Shown piece after piece: positions 37,353 through 46,574 of a DNA stretch of 64,000 nt. Position 1 is the stretch's first letter. Each line of letters begins with the position of its first letter. The notes beneath the pieces were generated by a model that saw only the letters and a list, made by a program, of their open reading frames with translations, was not told where the DNA came from and did no database searches. The position numbers were made by a program, and so were the translations under genes. The DNA comes from an uncultured Oligoflexales bacterium (GTDB lineage: Bacteria; Bdellovibrionota_B; Oligoflexia; Oligoflexales; JAPPIL01): positions 248,001 through 312,000 of the forward strand of contig OY282434.1 in assembly GCA_958296095.1 (NCBI GenBank), given 5' to 3'.

Positions 37353-37620
37353 GCTGCACCGTGCCCAGCTGCGCTGGCAGCTCTTTGTAACGCTCGCTTC
37401 CTAGCTCGCTGCTTGCGCTCAGATCTCCCTGTATTGCGTTCAGGTTTGCCCTCAGGCCTCTCTGCTTGCCTGCTAACCTCTGTGTTACGGGTGGCGGTAA
37501 ATTATTGTAATCATTACAATTTATAAAAATTTTCCCGCAAACATCTCAAGCATATGGGCCAGTGTGCCGATAGCGGCGGTGTGATGTCGTCTTTTCTGTG
37601 GGGCAGCAAGGAGGATGGAA

Positions 37621-38244
37621 GTGCGGGCGAATGTCTTAGTGGTGTGCTGGTTGGCGATGGCTCTGTCTGCTTGTCGAGGTGACCCGCTAGTGTCGGGGGA
37701 GCGGTTTGAGTTCACCGCAAAGGATGCCGCGCTAGATTATTGTGATGAAGATGATGGTGTGGAGAAAAGTTTTACCCTGACGGGCGAAGTCATCGTCTAT
37801 GACGAGAGCGGTGTGCAACAACACACTGGCACGGTTGCAGAGTTCGGGTTGGGCACCAAGCTGACCTGCACGAATGGCAAGCCTACCAGCATTGCTCTGA
37901 CACCAGTGGGTGATACAGGTCAGAGTGGCAGGGTAACCTACAGCCATGACGACAGCGGCACAAAAGTCACGGTTACAGCCGCGCTCGATCTCAGCCTAAA
38001 AAACGCCACCCTGACCTCCGACCCCCCTGTCGTGCACGAAACGAACCGCGTCCACAAGTGGTTTGGCTACGATGATGCCACCCCCTGGCAAGTGCGAGTT
38101 GTGCTGCAGAAGCGCGCTTATCTTGATGACACGTTCGCACCTGATTTTGCAGTTTCAACTTATGCCTTGAACAAGGTAGCCTTCAGCGACAGCATGGACA
38201 AGAGGCATGTCAACCTGCGTCTGCGCTTGCGTACAGGTAGTTAG
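37621..38244 (+). CDS. Lipoprotein of unknown function
   Basis: 207 residues from GTG 37621, six bases after AAGGAGG; an ATG at 37615 overlaps the ribosome site and is less likely. The signal VRANVLVVCWLAMALSAC ends in the lipobox LSAC. The mature part is rich in Thr, Asp and Val with alternating patterns suggestive of a beta sandwich (FTLTGEVIVYDESG, GRVTYSHDDSGTKVTVTAAL). Family not recognised. It lies between island 6 and ileS; the ileS ATG begins 50 bases after its stop. Confidence 0.78.
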   Translation: MRANVLVVCWLAMALSACRGDPLVSGERFEFTAKDAALDYCDEDDGVEKSFTLTGEVIVYDESGVQQHTGTVAEFGLGTKLTCTNGKPTSIALTPVGDTGQSGRVTYSHDDSGTKVTVTAALDLSLKNATLTSDPPVVHETNRVHKWFGYDDATPWQVRVVLQKRAYLDDTFAPDFAVSTYALNKVAFSDSMDKRHVNLRLRLRTGS

Positions 38245-38294
38245 AGAGCTATAGTCCCGCCCGCATGTTCATCCCTGGTGCAACAGGAGACCGC

Positions 38295-41200
38295 ATGGAA
38301 AAGGTGACGGCTGCAGTCAGTTTTCCGTCCCAAGAAGAGGCCGTGCTAGATTTTTGGCAGCGGGAGCGGCTGTTCGCACGTGTGCAGGAGCAGCGCCGCG
38401 GCGGCCCTGAGTATCTGTTCTACGACGGCCCGCCGTTCGCCAATGGTTTGCCTCACTATGGACATATTCTAGCCAATACCATCAAGGATGTCGTGCCGCG
38501 TTACTGGACGATGCGCGGCTTTTACGTCGAGCGGCGTTTCGGCTGGGACTGTCATGGTCTGCCGGTCGAATATGAAATTGAAAAACGAGAAGGCTTCAAA
38601 GGTCGGCAGGACATCTTGCGCCTGGGGGTAGAGCGCTTCAACAGCATGTGCCGTGAGTCGGTCATGCACTACGCCCGCGCTTGGCAACGCACCATCACTC
38701 GTCTCGGACGCTGGGTTGATTGGGATAACCAGTATCGCACGATGGATTTGAGTTTTATGGAGTCAGTGTGGCATGTCTGCAAAACGCTGGCGGCGAAGGG
38801 CTTGCTCTATCGGGGACACAAGGTAGTGCCCTACTCGCCTCGGATCACCGCGGTGCTGTCCAACTTCGAGGCCAATCAAAATTACCAAGAAGTGCAAGAC
38901 CCCGCTATCGTCGTAAAACTGCGGGCCGTGGATGAAGACGCATACTTTTTAATTTGGACAACCACCCCGTGGACACTGGTCTCCAACCTCGCCCTGGCCG
39001 TTGCTGCCGACATGCCGCTAGTGAAAATTACCGACCGCACTCGTAACGAACGTTTTTACCTCGCCGCCTCACGTCTGGCAGCCTTTTATCCGCAAGCTGA
39101 CGACTATGTGATCGAGCAAAAACTGCTGGGCCGCGAGCTGGTAGGGCGCAAGTATCAACCCCTCTACGACTGTGCTGCCACTACTGCCAATGCCTTTCAA
39201 GTGCTAGCAGCCGACTTTGTCAGCGACGACGAAGGCACAGGCATCGTCCATCTAGCCGCGGCATTCGGCGAAGATGACTATCGTGTATGTCGTGCCAATG
39301 GCATTGACATTTTCGATCCGCTCGACGACGAGGGCTGCTTTATTGCCGACCGCGTCGATAAGGAGCTAGCTAATCTCTACGTCAAGGATGCCGATCGGGT
39401 TATCATCGCCAGCTTGAAAAACCGCGGCCACCTCGTGCGGCATGACACCGTCGTGCATCGCTATCCTTTTTGTGAGCGCACCGACACGCCGTTAATTTAT
39501 CGTGCCGTGCCTGCCTGGTATGTCGCGGTGGAAAAATTCCGCGACCGTCTCTGCGTCCACAACGACAACATCAACTGGGTGCCCGCCCACCTCAAACACG
39601 GACGGGTTGGCAATTGGCTACAGAACGTGCAGGACTGGGCCATCAGCCGCAATCGTTTTTGGGGGACGCCGCTGCCTATCTGGACTTGTGCGCAAGAAAA
39701 TTGCAACGGTATGCAGGTAGTAGGCTCGGTGGCGGAATTAGAACAGCTCAGCGGGGTGCGCGTTTCCGATCTGCACAAGCATAGCGTCGATAAGCTACAC
39801 ATCGCTTGTCCCCAGTGCCACACGGCGATGACGCGGGTGGAAGAAGTGCTCGACTGCTGGTTTGAATCTGGCTCGATGCCTTGTGCACAACAGCACTATC
39901 CTTTCAGCCACAAGACCACCCCACCGCCAGCTGATTTTATTGCCGAAGGTCTCGACCAAACCCGCGGCTGGTTTTACACCCTAAATGTGCTTGCTACCGC
40001 CCTGTTCGACCAGCCTGCCTTTCGTAACGTGGTTGTCAACGGCACAATTCTCGATGCCCAGGGCAAAAAAATGTCCAAGCGACATCGCAATTATACCGCC
40101 CCCGAGGCCTTGATTGACAAGTATGGCTCGGACAGTGTGCGCCTTTATCTGTTGAACTCGCCCTTGCTGCGGGCTGAAGATTTGCGCTTTTCCGATCAGG
40201 GTGTGATCGATACCACCCGTGCCATACTGTTGCCGCTGTGGAATGCGTGGAGCTTCTTGTCAACCTATGCCGCGGCGGAAGACTGGCAACCACCTGCAGC
40301 TTTGCTGACCAGCGCGCCACAGAGCAGTAATGCCCTCGACCATTGGATTATCTCGCAGTTGCAGACCCTGTTGCGTAACGTGCATACCCAGATGGAAGCT
40401 TACCGCCTCAATCAAGCCGTGCCGTGTCTGGTTGAATTTATCGACCTGCTCACCAACTGGTATATTCGCCTCAACCGGCGGCGTTTTTGGGCTAGCGGTG
40501 AGTGCATCGATACCGCGGCCTTTAGCACGCTGTATTATGTCTTGCTTAATTTCAGTAAAATCCTCGCACCCTTTGCCCCTTTTATCAGCGAGCGCATTTA
40601 TCGTGGCTTAACCACAGGCCTGCCCGCGGCGCGGGACTCAGTGCACCTGTGTGATGTGCCGCTCGGTGACCGTGCCTTGCAACAAGCCGCGTTGGAAGAA
40701 CAGCTGGCACTAGTGCGTGCCGTCATCGAACTCGGCCGCAAATTGCGGGCACAGTGCCGTCTTAAGACACGACAGGTGCTGGCCTCACTGCTGGTCATTA
40801 CCGCCCGACAACGCGATGCCCGTGCCATCGATAGCTTTGCGGCATTGATCGCGGCAGAACTGAACGTCAAAAAAATAAATTTTTCCACCGCGGAAGAAAA
40901 ATATGTCAATCTCAATATTAAACCTGACCTCAAAAAACTCGGGCCGCGGCTCGGCGCACGGCTACGACAGTTGCAAAAAAAATTAGCGCAAGCCAATCGT
41001 TCACAGGCCGAGCTGCGCGATTTCTGGCAAGAGGTAGTAGCAGGAAAATTCCGTCTCGATGACGAGCAGTTGACGGCGGCTGATTTTTTGCTGCAACGCA
41101 CACCCCTCGACAACACGACGGCCGCGACTGCTGGCGAGGTAACGATCCTGATGGACACGCACCTGACGGCTGAGTTGCTGGCCGAGGGGCAAGCGCGGGA

Positions 41201-41465
41201 AGTCGTCAATCGTCTGCAAAAGTTTCGCAAAGAGTGTGACTTGCAGGTGGCGGAGCGTATCGTCGTGGCTTTGCAAGCCGAGGGGGAATTAGCAGCGGCG
41301 GTTAGAACCTGGCACGGTTATATTTGCCACGAGACCTTGAGCACTGAGCTGACGTTGGTGGCAGCCGCGCCAGCCGAGCATCGCTTCACAGCAGAATTTG
41401 ACATCGGCGGGCATAGATTGCAGGTCTATATTTTGTCCGTGTCGGCCCCTGGGCAGGGAGGGTAG
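38295..41465 (+). CDS. ileS: Isoleucyl-tRNA synthetase, eukaryote-like IleS2 type
   Basis: 1056 residues from ATG 38295 behind AGGAGA. It charges tRNA-Ile. The class I signatures are HYGH at residues 54-57 (in PPFANGLPHYGHILANTIKD) and KMSKR in GKKMSKRHRNYTAPEALID. These contexts, and RRFGWDCHGLPVEYEIEKR, match the IleS2/eukaryotic branch rather than the common bacterial IleS1, and there is no C-terminal zinc finger of the IleS1 kind. The branch is known for low sensitivity to mupirocin. The stop overlaps the ribosome site of the next gene (GGAGGGTAG), so the two are cotranscribed. Confidence 0.96.
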   Translation: MEKVTAAVSFPSQEEAVLDFWQRERLFARVQEQRRGGPEYLFYDGPPFANGLPHYGHILANTIKDVVPRYWTMRGFYVERRFGWDCHGLPVEYEIEKREGFKGRQDILRLGVERFNSMCRESVMHYARAWQRTITRLGRWVDWDNQYRTMDLSFMESVWHVCKTLAAKGLLYRGHKVVPYSPRITAVLSNFEANQNYQEVQDPAIVVKLRAVDEDAYFLIWTTTPWTLVSNLALAVAADMPLVKITDRTRNERFYLAASRLAAFYPQADDYVIEQKLLGRELVGRKYQPLYDCAATTANAFQVLAADFVSDDEGTGIVHLAAAFGEDDYRVCRANGIDIFDPLDDEGCFIADRVDKELANLYVKDADRVIIASLKNRGHLVRHDTVVHRYPFCERTDTPLIYRAVPAWYVAVEKFRDRLCVHNDNINWVPAHLKHGRVGNWLQNVQDWAISRNRFWGTPLPIWTCAQENCNGMQVVGSVAELEQLSGVRVSDLHKHSVDKLHIACPQCHTAMTRVEEVLDCWFESGSMPCAQQHYPFSHKTTPPPADFIAEGLDQTRGWFYTLNVLATALFDQPAFRNVVVNGTILDAQGKKMSKRHRNYTAPEALIDKYGSDSVRLYLLNSPLLRAEDLRFSDQGVIDTTRAILLPLWNAWSFLSTYAAAEDWQPPAALLTSAPQSSNALDHWIISQLQTLLRNVHTQMEAYRLNQAVPCLVEFIDLLTNWYIRLNRRRFWASGECIDTAAFSTLYYVLLNFSKILAPFAPFISERIYRGLTTGLPAARDSVHLCDVPLGDRALQQAALEEQLALVRAVIELGRKLRAQCRLKTRQVLASLLVITARQRDARAIDSFAALIAAELNVKKINFSTAEEKYVNLNIKPDLKKLGPRLGARLRQLQKKLAQANRSQAELRDFWQEVVAGKFRLDDEQLTAADFLLQRTPLDNTTAATAGEVTILMDTHLTAELLAEGQAREVVNRLQKFRKECDLQVAERIVVALQAEGELAAAVRTWHGYICHETLSTELTLVAAAPAEHRFTAEFDIGGHRLQVYILSVSAPGQGG

Positions 41466-41466
41466 T

Positions 41467-42540
41467 TTGTGGCGCGCCGAACTCAGTGGCCGCGCGCGTT
41501 TTTTGTCAGCCAGGTCTCTGACATCATGGTTTAAATTGTGCGTGCAGGTCTGTTGGTTGTTCTTATTGCTTACGACCCAGGGCTGTTATGTATTGAAACT
41601 CGCTTATGAGCAAACAGCCTTGCTGGTGTCGCGTGACGATATTGGCGAGCTTCTGGTTGATGAAGACACGCCCGCTAATTTGAAAAAAAAATTACAACTG
41701 GTCACGGAAATTCTAACTTTCGCCCAAAAAGAGGGACTGAAGGTTGAGGATGCCTATTCGCACTATATTGCAGTTGAGCGTGAATCCATCTCGTATGTGG
41801 TGTTCGCGGCCCAGGCGACGCGCTTGGAGTTAGTGCAGTGGTGGTATCCAGTGGTGGGTAAATTGCCCTATCGTGGTTATTTTAGCGTCGCCGAGCGGGA
41901 GGCGCAGGCGGAAAAATTAGTAGCCCAAGGCTATGATGTGGCGCGTTCTGATGTCGATGCCTATTCGAGTCTCGGTTGGTTTTCGGACCCTATTTATAGC
42001 ACGATGTTGACGCGGCGGCGGTCGTCGTTGGCACACTTGTTGTTTCACGAGCTGGTGCATCGCACCTATTGGCTGAAGGATGCCAGTGCCTTCAACGAGA
42101 GTCTGGCAGAGTTTGTCGCTGATCGCATGACCACGGCATGGTTGCAGGGACGCGGCGCGGCCGAGGAAATTGTTTATCGGCAACGTTATTGGGTCGATCG
42201 GCGCAAGTACTTGCAGTGGTTGGGTAATTTGAAAACCGCCTTACAAGCAGTTTACCAGCAAAAAGAAAATGTGCTAGAAAAAAAGACCGCAGTTTTTGCA
42301 AAATTTCTCGCTAACCGGCCCGACTTTCAGGTGGTTGATTTCATCGGCAAACGTGAGTGGAACAACGCCAGGGTGATGGTAGCAAAGATGTATAATTTTG
42401 ATCTAGAAAAATTTAAAAAAGTTTACGCATGTCTCGATGCCCGCGAAAAATTTAGCACTGCGGTGCAGTTCTTGTCGTACCTAGAGAAGCACATAACTGC
42501 GGTCGAGCCACAAGAAAAATTTTATCAACTATGTAGCTGA
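41467..42540 (+). CDS. Putative zinc aminopeptidase lipoprotein (PF10023-type)
   Basis: 357 residues from TTG 41467, right after the ileS stop behind GGGAGGG; the frame is open from 41398. A signal with a long N-region ends at TTQGC (Cys40), followed by YVLKLAYEQ as in this family. The family marks are KLPYRGYFS, AYSSLGWFSDPIYSTML, the zinc motif HELVH at residues 194-198, and the third-ligand region AFNESLAEFVADRM. It should be a metallopeptidase anchored in the envelope; its substrates are unknown. It lies between ileS and mgtE in one direction. Confidence 0.85.
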   Translation: MWRAELSGRARFLSARSLTSWFKLCVQVCWLFLLLTTQGCYVLKLAYEQTALLVSRDDIGELLVDEDTPANLKKKLQLVTEILTFAQKEGLKVEDAYSHYIAVERESISYVVFAAQATRLELVQWWYPVVGKLPYRGYFSVAEREAQAEKLVAQGYDVARSDVDAYSSLGWFSDPIYSTMLTRRRSSLAHLLFHELVHRTYWLKDASAFNESLAEFVADRMTTAWLQGRGAAEEIVYRQRYWVDRRKYLQWLGNLKTALQAVYQQKENVLEKKTAVFAKFLANRPDFQVVDFIGKREWNNARVMVAKMYNFDLEKFKKVYACLDAREKFSTAVQFLSYLEKHITAVEPQEKFYQLCS

Positions 42541-42565
42541 GTTGTGGGGAGGCCCGGCCGCGGCA

Positions 42566-43924
42566 ATGCAGGACGATAGGGTGATAGCGCTGGAAGATTT
42601 TCGTGCCCTGATCGCGGCGCGTGAGTTCACCCGTTTGCGAGTCATGGTGCAGCACCTGCCGCCGCCCGATCTGGCGGAAATTATCAGCGGGTTGGAGCAA
42701 GATCGCGAGTTTACCATTGTCTTTCGTTTGGTGCGGCGTTCGCAACGACACCTGTTGTTTGCGGCACTGGCGAAGGACAGTCAGGAGCGGCTGCTCGATC
42801 AGTTCCCTGATGTCATGATTGCCGCGTTTCTTGAGGCAATGAACCCCGACGATCGCACCAAGTTGTTGGAAGACCTGTCACCTGAAATTCAGCAGCGGCT
42901 TATCGCCCAGCTGAGTAGCAGCGAACGGCAGGTGACACGCATGTTGCTCGCCTATCCAGAAGACTCGGTCGGGCGGATGATGACGACGGATTACGTGGCC
43001 GTGCAGAGTGGTTTTGATGTGGCCACGGCACTCGAAGAGGTGCGTTGGGTGGCGGCGGGCTTGCCACGTGAAGCACTACGCAACGTATTGGTGACGGATA
43101 GCAAAGGTGGCTATCTTGGCTCGGTCGGGCTGGTCGAATTGGTGACCCACCCAACCACAGCCTTGGTGGCGGAAGTTATGCAGAGCGATATTGGTGCATT
43201 GCATGTCAACGATGATCGTGAGGTCGCGGTAGTGCAATTTCGCAAATATGATTGTGATTGCATGGCCGTGGTTGATGGTGAAGAAAAATTATGCGGCGTA
43301 GTCACTGCCGATGATGTGCTCGATGTGGCTGAGGAAGAGGCGACTGAAGACATGCAACAGTTCGGCGGACAGGCCACACTTGATGATGCTTATTTTAGCA
43401 CGCCGCTGTTTACTTTGATGCGCAAGCGCGCGGGTTGGTTGGCGCTGTTATTCGTCGGGGAGTTGTTTACGGGCACGGCGTTGAAGTTTTACGATGGCGT
43501 AATTGTGCAACTAGGGTTCTTAATTTATTTCATTCCGCTAGTAATTTCAACAGGTGGCAATGCGGGCACGCAGGCCGCGGCTTTGATTATCAGAGGCATT
43601 GCCATTCGTGAAATGCGCACGGCAGATTGGTTTAAAGTTTTTCGCCGCGAGATCATTATCGGCCTCAGTCTCGGTGCATTTCTCGGTGGCATGGGCTATG
43701 TGCGGGCTATGACCTGGGGTTATGATAGGAAGGTCAGCATTGCCATCATGCTAACCATCATGAGTGTGGTCATATTCGGGGCCCTGCTGGGGGCAATGTT
43801 GCCGTTTCTGTTCAAAAAACTCAAACTCGATCCTGCCGTCGTTTCGTCGCCCTTCATCGCGTCATTGGTTGACCTGTTCGGCATTGTCGCGCTGATCAAC
43901 ATTGCTCGGCTGATGGTTGGTTGA
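42566..43924 (+). CDS. mgtE: Magnesium transporter MgtE
   Basis: About 452 residues from ATG 42566 (an upstream TTG at 42542 is possible). Domain order is typical: the N-domain superhelix to about residue 125 (LAEIISGL, ALAKDSQERLLDQF), then two CBS domains (GRMMTTDYVAVQSG, VAEVMQSDIGALHVND) that sense magnesium. The five-helix pore follows, with WLALLFVGELFTGTALKFYD and FIPLVISTGGNAGTQAAALI. The GNAGTQ segment is the family's ion-site signature. A good terminator follows the stop. Confidence 0.96.
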   Translation: MQDDRVIALEDFRALIAAREFTRLRVMVQHLPPPDLAEIISGLEQDREFTIVFRLVRRSQRHLLFAALAKDSQERLLDQFPDVMIAAFLEAMNPDDRTKLLEDLSPEIQQRLIAQLSSSERQVTRMLLAYPEDSVGRMMTTDYVAVQSGFDVATALEEVRWVAAGLPREALRNVLVTDSKGGYLGSVGLVELVTHPTTALVAEVMQSDIGALHVNDDREVAVVQFRKYDCDCMAVVDGEEKLCGVVTADDVLDVAEEEATEDMQQFGGQATLDDAYFSTPLFTLMRKRAGWLALLFVGELFTGTALKFYDGVIVQLGFLIYFIPLVISTGGNAGTQAAALIIRGIAIREMRTADWFKVFRREIIIGLSLGAFLGGMGYVRAMTWGYDRKVSIAIMLTIMSVVIFGALLGAMLPFLFKKLKLDPAVVSSPFIASLVDLFGIVALINIARLMVG

Positions 43925-43931
43925 GGAATTT

Positions 43932-43958
43932 GCCTGAGTTGCAGCGCGGCAATCAGGC
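43932..43958 (+). terminator. Intrinsic terminator after mgtE
   Basis: GCCTGA/TCAGGC plus TTGC/GCAA form a 10-bp stem with one bulged G and a six-base loop, followed by TGTTTGTATT. It closes the ileS-aminopeptidase-mgtE run. Confidence 0.7.
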
Positions 43959-44006
43959 TGTTTGTATTGAAAAAGCAACGAACTAGCGCAACTTTTAACT
44001 CATCTC

Positions 44007-44034
44007 TTGACATAACTTTAATTAGTGTGATACA
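44007..44034 (+). promoter_or_regulatory. Probable promoter of the two paralog genes
   Basis: A perfect TTGACA at 44007-44012 with GATACA at 44029-44034, 16 bases apart, in A-T-rich DNA about 100 bases before the ATG at 44136. An alternative -10 (TATACT) lies near 44059. Confidence 0.45.
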
Positions 44035-44135
44035 GACGGAGGCTGGCTACTAGTTGCCTATACTGTATAAAATCTTCTATTGATATGATCGGTCTTGTTC
44101 TTGAATATTTAAGCAAACAATTGAAAGGATGCAAT

Positions 44136-46574
44136 ATGAGGTTGTTGATAGCGATGATTTTGAGCGTTGTCGCGCTGGCGGCGGTGGCACAGGGTCTGGC
44201 GAGTCCGGTGGCACAGGGTCTGGCGAGTGCGGTGGTGCGGCGTGCCGCGGCTACCGATATGCTCTACGTTGCTTCTAGCGTCTTCGTAATACCCGCGCTG
44301 CGCATCCCCACCTTTCACGGCGGCCAGCCTCAGAACAATGCTCAGGCCAAGCGCCATGTCGATGCTTTCATGCTTGAGTTGAAGACCGCGGCAGCCGAAT
44401 CTCCGCGTCTGCTCCACGACTACATTGCCCTGTTGCACAACCACGAGGTTGATATTGATCATCTTGTGGACGAGCTTTACCAAGAGATGCAACGAGTTGC
44501 GGATCAATATGTAGCTCGTCAGAAGAGCACGTATTTGGGTGCGTTTCAATGGTTCTGGGGTAGCCATACGCACCATAGCCTGGCCAAGCTCGACGACGCA
44601 GGGAGAAAACGCGTGTTGCGGCAAGCGTTGCAAAATGTGGCAGATACGCACCGCAGGCTAAATTTACGGGAACGGGGTGGTGTTTTTATGACGGATGTGT
44701 ATAGGAGTTTGCAAGCGCGCATGAATGATGCAGAAAGTCAGTCAAATGAAGATACTATTGCTTTTTACGAGGCGTTCCCTCAGCTCAACGTGCCTCTGCT
44801 GGAAAACGAAACAGCTCTCGTGCAAGAAATGCTACCCGAGACAAAACTTAGCCCCGACCAAGTTTTAAATAAACTTGAACTAGAAATGCATAAATCTCTA
44901 GGCGAAAATGACAACATTGAGTTGCATCACCAAGTGCATCTCGACAATATTTTAAGTCGCGACGCACTTGCTAAAATGATAAAAAATTACTACAAGGTAG
45001 GAAAAGTTTACGAGACAATACCTGGCGGTCCGGCCCACCTATTGGAGCTTAACTTAGCCAACCCCCGCAACAGTGTGGTGCTACAAACGCTTGATGTGGA
45101 CACCTGGTGGAATATAACTTGGGCACAGCTGCGTGAGGAGCAGACACTCCTGATGGCTTTGGGTAGGTTGATGCAGGCGATGAATTTAGATTGGCCCGCG
45201 TTAGGCAAGCTCATCTATCCACAAGATGAACAGGCCGCGGCACGACTCATCACTAGGATCGCCAAAGAGCGTATGGATGTAGAACCTATCATTGCCGCGT
45301 TGCAAGCGCATCGTGCCACCCTGCAGGATGACGAGTTGGCAGCCCACATAGATACATTCGTCGCCGACCTGCCCCATCTTGCTGAAGGAAGCTATCTCTT
45401 AGGCAGCGCGGCATATCTGTTGCAAGATGGACTGCTGACCCAAGATAACCAACCTACGGCTGGACTAGAAGGCGCATCACCCCGTGCCATACTGAAAAAT
45501 GCCATCGATCGAGCTACCAAGGATAGTGGGCGCTGGGGTTACCTCAACACTAAAAACATACTGAACCACTCGGCCTGGTATCTACCGTCTGCTTACCTGG
45601 CGGGACGCTTATCGGGGTTTGGCTTGAGTGAAACACAACTGCGGCAGCAAGTCTTCACCGCATCTGGGTATGATAAATTACAACATGGGCGAGCCTTTAG
45701 TGCTCAAGAGATAGAGGCAGTACGACAACTCGTCAGCCCAGAAAAAGTCGAGGCTTTGTTGCATCCATACGCGAGCAATGACAAGAAAAATGTTATCGAA
45801 CGCGTCCAGGTCTTACCACTCGCGCTGCAGTTGGAAACTTTTGTGCAGACACTGGCAACACAGATAAATTCTGACGGGCCGTTTGTGCAAGCGCTGGATG
45901 ATTTGGTGCAGGCAGACGGGGTATATGCCCCCCTAGCGCTGACGCTACGACAACTGCACAAGCCGCAAAGAACAGCCAATAAAAAGGGCAAGCGTAAGAG
46001 AAAGATCAAAACACCGTTGAGGGAAGTGCGCCTGGAGCTGGTTAAAATTGCCGCTGAGACGGGCGCGGCACAGAAAAAATATTTTGTTGCTGAAGAAAAA
46101 CTGCAAGATCACCAGACGACTGCACAACAAGAAGAAATGCTAGCAAGACAAGAGCAGTTGCGCGCAAAACAAGACGCGCAAGAAAAAGCACGACGACAGC
46201 GGGCACAGCGTGTATCAAGCTTGGCAAATAAGATCGGTCGACAACCAATGCCGCTCAACACCCCTATATGGTTGCGTCTGCGGGCTTTGCTGGCTTACCT
46301 AGAGATCGACAGCCAAGCACTGGTGCATCTGGCGGCAATGAAAACTGTCGGCGCCGAGCGTTTTTACAGGCTAATTGATCCAGATGCTGAGACAATACCG
46401 ACTGAAGAAGAATTAAACAGCATCAGCGAAGCCTTAAGCAAGCATACCTTGAGTCGTGAAAAAAGACACATGATACCTTCTAAGCAAAGGGAGCTGTTGT
46501 TAGAAAATATGGTGATAGAAATCGAGGCAATATCTAACTTAGTTGAGGTTATCGCCCAGTGGGGGAAAAATTAA
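44136..46574 (+). CDS. Large exported protein of unknown function, paralog 1
   Basis: 812 residues from ATG 44136. The signal MRLLIAMILSVVALAAVAQG runs into a tandem duplication coding VAQGLASPVAQGLASAV. The mature protein is mainly helical. Segments shared with the next gene include a W-x-WG-x-HT motif (FQWFWGSHTHHSL), DVYRSLQ...FPQLNVPL, a central WYLPSAYLA...LRQQVFT region, and the C-terminal IGRQPMPLNTPIWLRLRALLAYL. A charged coiled-coil stretch (about residues 660-710) precedes the last module. I know no family for it. The stop overlaps the start of paralog 2 (TAATG). Confidence 0.85.
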   Translation: MRLLIAMILSVVALAAVAQGLASPVAQGLASAVVRRAAATDMLYVASSVFVIPALRIPTFHGGQPQNNAQAKRHVDAFMLELKTAAAESPRLLHDYIALLHNHEVDIDHLVDELYQEMQRVADQYVARQKSTYLGAFQWFWGSHTHHSLAKLDDAGRKRVLRQALQNVADTHRRLNLRERGGVFMTDVYRSLQARMNDAESQSNEDTIAFYEAFPQLNVPLLENETALVQEMLPETKLSPDQVLNKLELEMHKSLGENDNIELHHQVHLDNILSRDALAKMIKNYYKVGKVYETIPGGPAHLLELNLANPRNSVVLQTLDVDTWWNITWAQLREEQTLLMALGRLMQAMNLDWPALGKLIYPQDEQAAARLITRIAKERMDVEPIIAALQAHRATLQDDELAAHIDTFVADLPHLAEGSYLLGSAAYLLQDGLLTQDNQPTAGLEGASPRAILKNAIDRATKDSGRWGYLNTKNILNHSAWYLPSAYLAGRLSGFGLSETQLRQQVFTASGYDKLQHGRAFSAQEIEAVRQLVSPEKVEALLHPYASNDKKNVIERVQVLPLALQLETFVQTLATQINSDGPFVQALDDLVQADGVYAPLALTLRQLHKPQRTANKKGKRKRKIKTPLREVRLELVKIAAETGAAQKKYFVAEEKLQDHQTTAQQEEMLARQEQLRAKQDAQEKARRQRAQRVSSLANKIGRQPMPLNTPIWLRLRALLAYLEIDSQALVHLAAMKTVGAERFYRLIDPDAETIPTEEELNSISEALSKHTLSREKRHMIPSKQRELLLENMVIEIEAISNLVEVIAQWGKN

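Larger units (their letters stand above)
36249..37485. repeat. Repeat island 6 (no gene)
   Basis: Begins with the 41-bp element at 36256-36296 (also upstream of murD). A 5' A fragment follows at about 36310-36335, then D units, full A units at 36568-36701, 36810-36945 and 37214-37352, and a chimeric A/D junction at 37044/37045. D and C units run to about 37485. The DNA from 37486 to 37620 is A-T-rich leader of the next lipoprotein gene. Confidence 0.9.

Noticed and set aside
34140..37500. Many 60-150 codon frames inside islands 5 and 6
   Set aside because: They are translations of repeat modules. Frame and length change between copies while the DNA helices are kept, so selection is not on protein.
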